This document shows positions 34,630 through 43,800 of a stretch of DNA of 64,000 nt, piece by piece. The stretch covers positions 186,001 to 250,000 of the forward strand of contig JADLZL010006556.1 of the NCBI GenBank assembly GCA_015844335.1, in the 5' to 3' direction. How positions within the stretch are numbered: position 1 is the first letter of the stretch; every line of letters begins with the position of its first letter. The position numbers were made by a program, and so were the translations under genes. The DNA is from Chrysopogon serrulatus. Its lineage: Eukaryota > Streptophyta > Magnoliopsida > Poales > Poaceae. The notes below the pieces were generated by a model. The model had not been told where the DNA came from and ran no database searches. It was given only the letters and a program-made list of their open reading frames with translations.

Positions 34630-35830
34630 TGCTGACATGTAGGCCGTTCTAAGTTGGTGCTCCTTGCATAGATTGCTGAGAAGTTATAGTGGACAAGTGA
34701 TGTAGCGAGGGTGGGTGGACCAGCACAACACTTGTCGGGATCGACGTCTTCAGATGCTAGGTCTAGCACACCACCAAGGAAGCCGTAGCCTCAGAGGATA
34801 CGTGGAAGCAGGGGTACGCAAATTCGTTTATTTACTCTAAAGTACAATACTAAATGTATTCTAATAATCTTGTTATTTTGGTTGTGGTTGAATACACACG
34901 GCGGCCAGCCTTGCACCCAGTTCATAGCATTTGCCGTGGCACATAAGGGCAAGGCTAAGTCTGACGTCGGCTACAACCCAGAGAACCCACCGGAGGCGTA
35001 TACCATTCCGAACATCCATAGCCGCCTCACTGAGTACACGTCGATGGCAAGGGAAGTACATGGCCTAGAGTATGATCCGAGCATCCATGACCTTGATGAA
35101 GAAATCGTCACGAGGGTTATAGGAGGCAAGAAGCATGGGCGGTACTGGATCGGCGACGGCGTGATCGACACGGCTTCCACTCCCACTCTCTCCCAGATTC
35201 GAGTAAGGAGCACTAGCGTTGGCCCAGGCATATGACCTAGGCCTTGCCCTACACAGCACCGGGTGGACACATTTGAGTTTATTTCTCTTGTATTTGTCGT
35301 TCATTAATTTAAGCATACCTTACCTTTGCAGTATTAACATGTGGGGGAATTTTGTAGGCGGCCCTAGAAGAAGAGAGGAGGCAACGGGAGGAGTACCAGT
35401 AGAGGGTGGAGGCGGAGCGGGCCACCGAGCGGGCATCCCATGAAGAACAGGTGAGGCAGATGGAGACGAGGATGGCGGAGATGATTCGGTACATGCAAAC
35501 CCTTGGGGGGCATCCATGGTGCACCGCCTCTGCCTCAGACACTCCTCGCTCCAGATCCATTTGTGCTCCCGGTCGCACCTCAGCTACTAGTTACTCTTGT
35601 GTGTGTATATGTCCATTTTAGTTTGTACGTTTATGCTTAGAGTCAAACAACCACAATACTTGCAACCTAGTGGACAATAAATACATTAGTCATGTATGAT
35701 TTATTTTTACTCCAACATGCAACATCTTCTCTTTTGTGCAGCCTCCATCGGTGGCATCGAATGATAGGCCGTGTCACCTCGGAGAGTCGCTGGGAGGATC
35801 TCACATAGGGCCTTCTAACCTCAAGCCATG
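34630..35830 (+). pseudogene. CACTA second gene (TNPA / Ptta type), segment 3 (C-terminal part)
   Basis: This continues segment 2 after the retrotransposon. 34630-34813 is decayed but readable (GWVDQHNTCRDRR, HHQGSRSLRGYVEA), ending near a GTACGC donor. 34890-35212 is the best-preserved exon: THGGQPCTQFIAFA, AHKGKAKSDVGYNPENPPEA, SRLTEYTSMAREVHG and KKHGRYWIGDG, classic C-terminal blocks of the Ptta/En/Spm family, ending at donor GTAAGG. The exon from 35358 is Glu/Arg-rich (EEERRQREEY, SHEEQVRQMETRMAEMI), a likely coiled coil with one stop. A last exon may start at 35742. It belongs to the same gene as 12822-13491 and 19447-19756. Confidence 0.88.
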
Positions 35831-36059
35831 GCTTGTGTGCACTTTTGTTTGTCTCAGACAACTTTCATGGACTTGTGTGATGGACTAGTGGTTGTGGACT
35901 TGTGACTGTGATGGAGTTATGAGATATGTGATGTTAGTGATATATATTGTGAGCAATGTGATAAATTGTGACAAATGTGATGCTGGATATATATATTTTT
36001 TGCTTGTCTGTGATATGATTGTGTAAATGAAATGCAAAAAAAAAACAGACCAAAAAGGA

Positions 36060-36520
36060 TATGTATGGTTGATTTGCCGAGTGCCTTGGTACGACACTCG
36101 GCAAATCGACCATTCCAACCTCACACAGGAACACGGTTTGCCGAGTGTCGGGGCGGGGACACTCGGCAAACCGACCCGCTTTGCCGAGTGCCTCACGTAA
36201 GATACACAACAAAGGTCCTAGGTTCGCCGAGTGCCTACACACATCACTCGGCAAATCTGATGGTTTTGCCGAGTGCCTTACACCTGACACTCGGCTAACT
36301 TGACCGATTTGCCGAGTGCTAGCGCACCGACACTCGGCAAACCCACGGCCGCCGTTTGAGCTCCGTTTGCCTCTTTGCTGAGTGTCCGACACTCGGCAAA
36401 CTATTGCCCAATAAAAAACACTCGGCAAATTCCTCTTTGTCGTTAAATTTTTCACCGTGAGTTCTTTGCCGAGTGTTTTAGTCCTTTTGTCGAGTGCTGT
36501 GGATACTCGGTAAATCGCCT
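36060..36520. repeat. Right subterminal TTTGCCGAGTG motif cluster
   Basis: About ten copies of TTTGCCGAGTGYC or its complement, mostly as inverted pairs (for example 36072-36108, 36137-36170 and 36309-36340). It mirrors the cluster at the left end and is the presumed TNPA-binding region of the 3' terminus. The spacers vary in length and sequence. Confidence 0.85.
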
Positions 36521-36638
36521 GTTTCTAGTAGTGAGTATTGTACTTGCCCTTATAAATCCTACCAAACAGGGTGCCGATATTTATGTGTTTTAGTTTTTCT
36601 AGGGGACGCCCATTTTAGTTTTAATATCGATATATTGT

Positions 36639-36784
36639 ATACTCCCTCTATCAAAAAGAATTGTTCGAGTCTTCTGAGACTTGTAACACTGATCCATGGT
36701 CAAATGAGACTTGTTTGCCTCTAGTAATCGTACTCCCTCTATGTTAGAAGTAGAAGTCATTTAGAACAACGACACGGTCTCTAA
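36639..36784. mobile_element. Stowaway-like MITE remnants
   Basis: TACTCCCTCTATCAAAAAGAA at about 36641 and TACTCCCTCTATGTTAGAAG at about 36731 are Stowaway/Mariner-type ends in the same orientation. The second runs into GTCATTTAGAACAACGACAC and is then interrupted by the CACTA element at 36785. Its continuation (AGTATAATTTTGACTTTTA) appears after that element, from 38129. Confidence 0.65.
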
Positions 36785-38128
36785 CACTAGTACAGTAACT
36801 TTAATAGTGGCGGTCAAATAAGATTAACCGTGGCGGTTCTCTCAACCGCCACGAACGGATGGTCACGGTTAATCAACGGTTAACCGTGGCGGTTAAAAAT
36901 AACCGCTACGGTTAATCGATTTACCGTGGCGGGTGTCTTGTGCTAACCGCCATGATTAATAGTATTAACCGTGACCGCCGCCTTTAATGCAACCGCCACG
37001 GTTAATCGATTAAAAAACAAAAAAATAATCCACGAGCCCACCGGTGAGCCCGAGCCCACCGAGAGCCCGTTCTCAAGCCCACGATCCGGATCTGCCCGGG
37101 TCTTTGAGCAACCGCCGTCGACGCCCTTCGCCGCGGCCGTCCGCCATTATGCGTGTTGTCGTCGCCGTCTCGCCCGCCACCGCGGCTTTGTCATCGCCAT
37201 CTGTCCGCCCTTCCGTCTTTGTCGTTGCCGCCTCTGTCCACCCGCCATGCTATCGCCGCCTTGGATCTGGATTTGTGAGGAGACCGAGAGTGAGAGAGAC
37301 CGAGAGAAAGTAGACCGAGGGAGAGAGGAGACGAGAGAGAGGAGACCCGCTTTTGTTGCTTCATCTCGGGTTTAGCTATGCTACGCCGCCGCCGGTTTCC
37401 CGAGCGCCGCCGAGGCCGGAGTTAGACGCCGCACGCCGAGACCGGGGAGCATGCCGCATGCCTGCCGGGAGGGAATGCGCGGGGCTGCGCGCGCCCGGGG
37501 GAGGGAGCACGCCGGGGCGCGCGGCCCGCCGGGAGGGAGGACGCCGGGGGAGGCTGCCTGGGAGGTCCGGCCGGTAGTGCTCTACCGAGGAAGAGAGAGA
37601 AGGGGCGCTGCTCTCGACGAGAGAAGGAGAAGGGCCGAACTGCAGACGAGTCCTCGCTCAAAATATTGGATTGGAACGGAGGAAGGTGTGCTAGCATCGT
37701 GGACCCAAGGTGTCATCAGCTCGGAGGAAACACAAATCACATGAACGGTGGAGATGGATCCGCGAGGCTTTCGATCCGGCCGTTTAGGGGATCCACGTCG
37801 GCGATCCGGGCGTGCTCGTCTTGGTGCCGAGGCAAGGCAGGGCCGCCAGACGATGGTGGCTGTGTGTTTGTTTTGGTGGCGGTTGTTTTAGAAAAGTGCC
37901 GCCACGGTTAATGATTAATCGTGGCGGTTGTGTTAGAGAAACCGTCACGATTAATACATATTAACCGTGGCGTTTTTAGACAACCGTCACGGTTAATCAT
38001 TAACCGTGGGCGTTGCTTGGCAGGCAACTGGGGCTGGTTGCCAGCGATTAACGGCGGCGGCTGTCCGAGCCAACCGCCCACAGTTAATAAAGGACTAGCA
38101 CCACGCAAAAATAGTTTCCGTAGTAGTG
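36785..38128. mobile_element. 1.34-kb non-autonomous CACTA element
   Basis: Starts CACTAGTACAGTAACTTT and ends AAATAGTTTCCGTAGTAGTG, imperfect inverted CACTA termini, flanked by the target duplication TAA (36782-36784 and 38129-38131). Both ends carry repeated TTAACCGTGGCGGTT motifs in both orientations (36805-37010 and 37895-38095). The middle, 37030-37880, is GC-rich, with Pro/Arg/Ala-type frames on both strands and a purine-rich GAGAGA tract. It may be captured host sequence, but I recognise no protein. Confidence 0.88.
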
Positions 38129-38131
38129 TAA

Positions 38132-38510
38132 AGTATAATTTTGACTTTTATATTTTTATTTCCTGGGCATTAAATATAGCCAGCGGCTTCTTCGTACCCC
38201 CTCACGCGGGACCAAGGGATCGATCCCACACGTGCATGCATAAGAGAGTGCTTCCTAACCGGCAGGACTTGGACTGATACTGATAAAGTTCAGTTTCAGT
38301 GGTAAGTTTTATTTTTCTTGTTTCTAAGACTACCATATCATGGAGAAATAAAACTCATGAAATATTCATTATAAATGTAAAAGTTTTATTCTATAGTTTT
38401 ATAGGCACTTAATTCCGTAACCCATAGAGAATTGGTAATCGTACCATGAAAGTTTCATCTCCATGACACTTATTTTTTTTTCTCTCTTTATTAAAATACT
38501 GTTATATCAT

Positions 38511-38566
<56 letters not shown>

Positions 38567-38604
38567 TGCTATTTAATGCAAATAAAACTCTAATGAAACT
38601 CTCA
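38132..38604. other. AT-rich intervening sequence
   Basis: After a short stretch that continues the interrupted MITE (to about 38175), I see no coding content. CATGAAAGTTTCATCTCCATGACACT at 38445-38470 resembles the inner right edge of the neighbouring inverted-repeat element. Confidence 0.4.
38514..38564. repeat. (AT)n microsatellite
   Basis: About 25 uninterrupted AT units. Likely length-variable. Confidence 0.95.
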
Positions 38605-39806
38605 CTTAGGCCAGTCTCAATGGAGGATTTTACTTCACAGTTTTTGAAAACGTGAAAAATGAACATAAAACGAGTCTCCTCCTATGGATGGTTTTGATGT
38701 ACAGTTTCATACAGTTAATTAGAATTTTATGGGTCCCACTAGTCCCTCTGTACCCTTTCTTCCTTGCAGCTCTTTTTTTCCCCTTTCGTAGGCTCGTACT
38801 ACTCCTCCATTGCCGTTCACTTGTTCAGGTAAACAATCAAAGTGGCCATCATCTGGTTTAACAAGATTAGAATCAACAAAAATTCCTACAGAGCAGATCT
38901 CGGGAGGCACCTCCTTGGACAAGCTTGGGGATGTCGTCTTTGCCTCCTTGGCATGTGGCGACGTTCTCGTTGACGCACCGCCTCTATCATCGTCCTCATG
39001 GAGCTACTCATGGCGGCAGAGCCCACAGTGCCGGAGCAGGCACCTGCGGCCGGTGAAGCCCACGATGGCGGAGGCGCGGAGATACTCGCGCGCATCAACC
39101 AAGCCCGCAGGGGGGACCTCGCACTCTGTGTGCGGCCGGCAGAGCCACTCATCGCGATGCTGCTCGTGTCGACGCTTGTGGCCTGGGAAGCCCGCGGTGG
39201 TGGCACTGCTCGCATCGGCGGAGCCTGCGGTGGTGGAGCTCGTGCTCTGTGCGCGGCCGGTGAAGCCCGCCCGCAGAGGTGCGCGTGGCGATGCTGCTTG
39301 GTGGGGCGCTCACGGCCGGCGAAGCCCGCAGCAGCGGAGCTCGAGCTCTGCGCACAGGGAACGTGCTCATGTCGGCGTTGCTGGCCGGTGAAGCCCACGG
39401 TGATGGTGCTGCTTGCGTCGGCGGACCTCGTGCTTTACACGCAGCGAAGCTGCTTGCATCGGCAGAGCCCATGACGGCGGATCGGAGTCTGATGGGTCGA
39501 ACGACGAACGGTGCTCGCGTGCGGTGGAGTCGGAAGGGACGACATTGAGGTCGTTGAGTTGCAGCTCGCGTCCATGCGCTATCCGAAGTCCACCGAAAGA
39601 AGGTCATAGATGAAACAAAGGTAAGTCTTTCAATCGGGACTTCACATAGTTTCCAAGGTTTTGGGCTCAAATGTTTCACCGGGATGAAACTTTTTCCTTC
39701 TCTCTTCTCATAGTTTCATGTAAAAAATACCTTTCAGCTAATGTGGCACTTTATTTAATGTGCATGACACTCTCTCTCCATGAAACCCCATTGAGACTGG
39801 CCTAAG
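38605..39806. mobile_element. 1.2-kb terminal-inverted-repeat element, superfamily unresolved
   Basis: Perfect 19-bp inverted ends, CTTAGGCCAGTCTCAATGG and its complement. I find no clear target duplication: TTA/TAA lie next to the GGCC core but as mirror images, so they may belong to the inverted repeat. PIF/Harbinger or hAT are both possible. The interior at 38930-39550 is GC-rich and built of degenerate repeats of about 80-110 bp around GGCCGGYGAAGCCCRCGG and GGAGCTCGTGCTCTG. Open frames across it (39279-39548, 38810-39391) are repeat translations without a domain. Confidence 0.75.
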
Positions 39807-40380
39807 TAGTTACCCAAGATGTTATGCAATGAGAGTAAATAGAGGAAAATAGATTCTAATTAATCTCTCCTTCATATCCTAAATCATGTCCAAAACAAAC
39901 TTATTTCTAGGATGGAGGGAGTATAGGGAGTGCTAGGACGTCTCACTATCAGCTGCTCTACTAGTTGGGCTATTGAATCAGGCCCGTCGATTTTAGGGCC
40001 TAGAGCGGCTGCCACTCTTGACCTACGTACTTCAGGCCCGGCTAGGCCATCCATATCCATATTAGCTTGGAGAAGTTGTCCATCCATTTGCCAAGGGTTG
40101 TAGCAGTGCCATCAGTGGTGAGATCAAGGCAATTCTCCAAGTTTAGAATGAAGCTTTGAGCGAGAGATATTTGTGCATGCCCAGTGACGTGGGCTCATCA
40201 TGATCTATCAATGAAGCATTCTCTTATCTCAAAGACAGGGTATGGAAGAATGTGAGAATGTTGTCCTAGGTAGACTTATTGAAGACGTTTTTCTGATGTT
40301 CTCGATGATAATATGGCTAATCCAAACTATACCACATCAGGATCTAGCTTGTTCACAAGATACAATTACGTGGATTCTAG
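39807..40380. other. Intervening sequence with a Stowaway right end
   Basis: GGATGGAGGGAGTA, ending near 39923, is the right end of a Stowaway-type element whose left end I cannot pair with certainty. On the minus strand a short frame at about 40025-40150 reads LNLENCLDLTTDGTATTLGK, gene-like but too short to assign. The rest is uninformative. Confidence 0.4.
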
Positions 40381-40532
40381 AGAAAATATTTTTAAAACGC
40401 GAAAATTTAAAAAATTATTTTTAAAACGGTAAAAAAATATTTTTGAAACCGGGGGTGGCACCCGCCCGCTATTTTTTCATATAAAATCGCAAGTCGCGCA
40501 TTTTTTCGTGTAAAATCGTGAGGCTACGCGGC

Positions 40533-40600
40533 CGTGGGGGTTCGAACCCGCGACCTTGGCCCTCGCAGGCGTACCCCTCTACCACTCCACCCATAGGTCA
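40533..40600 (-). other. tRNA-like / SINE-like patch with box B
   Basis: On the minus strand GTGGAGTGGTAGAGGGG is followed at tRNA spacing by GCGGGTTCGAACCCCC, which match internal RNA polymerase III boxes A and B. The cloverleaf is imperfect: the T stem is mismatched and I cannot define an anticodon arm. It is therefore more likely a tRNA-derived SINE head or decayed tRNA than a working tRNA gene. Confidence 0.4.
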
Positions 40601-40619
40601 TTTGTGTCTATATCACATT

Positions 40620-40811
40620 TCGGTTCCCCACATATTATCCCAAACCAATGGTAAATTCAATATTTCAGGGTCTACACGAATTAAAATGAAAAAACTGTTC
40701 AACAACAAAGTTTTATTACTTTTCGAGATCTGCAACTTTCATTTAGAATGTTTTTTCATCCGAGATCATTTGCAAAATTTGAATTTCAAATTTAAAAATT
40801 GCATTCGTAGG
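40620..40811. mobile_element. CACTA-like internal repeat, left part (split by solo LTR 2)
   Basis: AACAACAAAGTTTTATTACTTTTCGAGATCTGCAACTTTC here resembles ATAACTTTTCGAGATCTACAACTTT at 46140-46165 beyond the solo LTR. Such about 130-bp repeats are common inside grass CACTA elements. I could not find the left CACTA terminus. Confidence 0.5.
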
Positions 40812-43800
40812 TGTAACATTCCGTATTTTTCAATGTAATAAAAATCGACTTTTTAAAATTTTTGTTTGAATGCGTGTTGCATGCAGATGTAGGTCAAAAC
40901 TAAGTCAAATGTTTTCCTTTTTCTGCCCCAAATTCAAATTCGAGTTTTAAAACTTTTGCAATGAACCACTTGTCACGGAGACTGATCACCGATGTGACGA
41001 GTGATGTGTTGAAATAAAATGATTTTCTTTGATAAATTAAAAACTTGGTTGAATTCGAAGTCGCTCGAATTCAAAGTGCAAGCCTACACTTGATTTATTA
41101 TTTTCTAAAATAAATCCCTAACCCCTCCCTTTCCTTTCAAATCGAGCTTATAAATTAATTTTGTGCATCACATGTAGCGTAACTGCATGTGTGAATTGGT
41201 TCTTGCTTGTGCTCGGAGGTAATTCCTTGTGTAATTCCTAGAGCGGGAAATAGGAAACCTTTTTCCTTAAAACTAGACCCGATCATGGCAGCCGACCTGC
41301 TCTTACTCCTTCCTAAATATATCCCCAAATCATCTACGGTTTGCTAACCCTCTCAAGCAGCAGCACGTAACCGGCCTTGCAGCCGTGCATGCTCCTATGC
41401 CCATTGGTTTGTGCCTGATCCGCTGATCGAGCTACGTAATTAGGCAGGCCGTGCAATTAGCAAAGCATGCTCTTGTGCCAATTGCTAGCAGCACCCGGCC
41501 CATCTTCCTTTCCTTCGGACCAGGCCCAGCAACTGGGCGCAGCAGCCCAGTTCCTTCCCTTCCCTGCCCGTCGCGCACGCAGCACGCATGGCAGTGGCCA
41601 CCGCCGCCTGCTTGCTTCCCTTCGCAACGAAGGCACTGCCGCCGCCGTTGCATGCCTCGGTGCAGCGTGGGTCCCACCAGAAAAGGAGGTCCCACCTGTC
41701 GGCCAAGGTTGGAGACGGAGCCGCTCCATCCGTTCCCTTCCCGTCGGGGCGCGGCTCGTCATCCAAGCGCCGTTTTTCCTCCGTCTCGCGTCGCCGTTTT
41801 CCTCTTTCTCCATACGAGCACGCCCGAACCACCTGCCGTTCGCTCACCTCGCTGTTTTCCGTCCCCGCCTTGCCGGCCACCTGCCTCGTACCTCGGATGA
41901 ATGCCACGTCGCGCCAGCCGTCGCATCGACGGCACGGACGCCGGAGCTCCCCTCGCAAACCCTAGTACCCCCATATAAAAGCCCAGGCCGCCCTTGCTGT
42001 TCCCCTCAGCCGCCGCCACAAAGCTTCCTCTCCTTCCTGCCCTCACTCTCCCATGTGCCGCCACACCTTCCCTTCTCCGCCACTCCTCACCTCCCTGCCA
42101 CCGGACGGAGCCAAGGCGAGGCCTTGAGCTCGCCCATGCCGACGACGCCGCTGACCGACACCACGAGCCTCGGCACCGGAGTGCTGTACGCCGGGAGCAG
42201 ACGTGGAGTGTCGGCCACGGCGACCGCGCAGCAGCGACTTCCCCACCAGACCGCACGGACCTGACGCGGCCTTCCTCCTCTCCGCGTCCTCGCCGCCGCG
42301 ACACGACCTCGACGCCGGCCTCCTTCGCGGCCTCTAGACGTCATCGCACCGGAGGCGAGACAATCGGCGTGCACGTGACGCCCTGCATCCGTGACACCGA
42401 GCCGGCCCGCAACCACACCGCCGTTCCCCGGAGTGCCGCACACCTCGCTGCGCAGCCGCGGGAACCACAGGGCGGCCTCGTCAAGCCCTTCGTCGCCGAG
42501 CCGCCGTTCGCCGGGCGCCACGCCACGCCGCGACGCGACGCGAAGCCAACTCCGCATCCACGGATCAGCGCCCAGGACCACCGTAGCACCACGGCGACCT
42601 CGCCACCGCGGCAGGCTACACAAGCCACGCCGACTCATTCACCGACGCCTCAGCGCCGAGCCCTGCCGTGCCTCGGAACGCTGGTCACACCACCACCTCG
42701 GCCCCAGCAACCTCGGTGAGCCCTTGTCCATGCCCAAGCTCCCACCTTTTCGTGCCTTAGTTGCCCAACGGCCCCTGACCGGCCTCCCGTAGCAGCTGGA
42801 GCCGACGGCAACCGCGATGCCAGCCAAGTCCGCGACACCGGGCCGCCGTTCGCGCACACCAAGCTGCTGCCGCACCACCCCGGCGCCCCGTGTACACTGG
42901 AGCTCGCGACGCCGAGCCCCGACGGATGGCGAACCCGCACGGCGCTGACTCCACCACCAGGCCACCATCGTCCTTCGTCCCGAGCCTCTGGAACGCCTGA
43001 ACGCGTCCACCTTCGCCGGCATCGCCGCGACCCGAAGAGCGCCACGCCGTTCCCTGGGAACCACCACGCCGACCGCCTCTGCCCCCCTCGTTGCAACCTT
43101 CCGAGCTGCCGGTGAGCACACCCACGACCTGCTCCTTCTTGTTCCGCCCTTGCTTGTTTGCCTGGCCTTCGAGCCATTGGCCACCGGCTGCCCACAGCCA
43201 TGGCAGAGCGTCCCGCAGGCCCTCTGCCCCACGCCGCGACACGGAGAACGTGGCCATGAACGGGAACGCACACCCGCTGCTAGCCGCGACACCACCCTGG
43301 GCACGAACACGCGCACACCACACAGTTCGCGCACAGCACGGCGGCAAGCTGACCCCTTGCCCTGCCACGGGGTTCGCACAACCCTGCACAGCCCCACGCA
43401 CGTACCTTGCACCTCACTCGCAGCAGCCAAGGCAGAGCACACATGCCGGCGGCCGGCGTGCACGCGCTCATATAGGCTCGTGCTCGCCACAGCCGTACGC
43501 TCAAGTCACGTTCCACCGCAGTTCGGTGTTTGCGGCGCCACCCACTCGCGCGACGCGGTCGCCATGGCCTTGAGTCCACACGAGCATGGTGCTCTGCCGT
43601 CCCCTCGCACGCCGTGCCACAAGGCCGAGCATTGGCACCTCGCCATCATCGTGGGCTGCCCACGGTCGCGACCACGCCTTAGCACCGCATTCAAGTGTCC
43701 GATGCACCCACGGTGCTAAAGTTCTAGCTTTTCCATGCCCTTGCCGTCCTCTGACTTTCACAGCACGCGGTGCACCGACACACCGCGCACGGCCGCAGCG

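Larger units (their letters stand above)
6538..36533 (+). mobile_element. Large CACTA (En/Spm) transposon of autonomous type, with nested insertions
   Basis: The right end reads TTTCTAGTAGTG (to 36533), the inverse of CACTACTAGAAA. The left end reads TACTACCGGAAA from 6538, a CACTA terminus with a first-base change. Flanking triplets are ACT (6535-6537) and AGT (36534-36536), a target duplication with one mismatch. Both ends carry many copies of TTTGCCGAGTG in both orientations. Inside are two plus-strand genes in the usual CACTA order, a TNP2-type transposase and a TNPA/Ptta-type gene. Later insertions at 13492-19446 and 19818-34624 split the second gene; subtracting them and their duplications leaves about 9.2 kb, a normal size for an autonomous CACTA element. 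Both genes are now full of stops and frameshifts, so this copy should be inactive. Confidence 0.87.

Noticed and set aside
36060..36520. Second CRISPR-like or satellite-like cluster
   Set aside because: Same reasoning: inverted TTTGCCGAGTG pairs at a CACTA end, matched by the cluster at 6605-6860.
41467..42264. 265-codon plus-strand ORF and neighbouring large ORFs up to 43490 (minus, 283 codons)
   Set aside because: Overlapping frames on both strands within the GC-rich leader of solo LTR 2, with simple composition and no recognisable domain.
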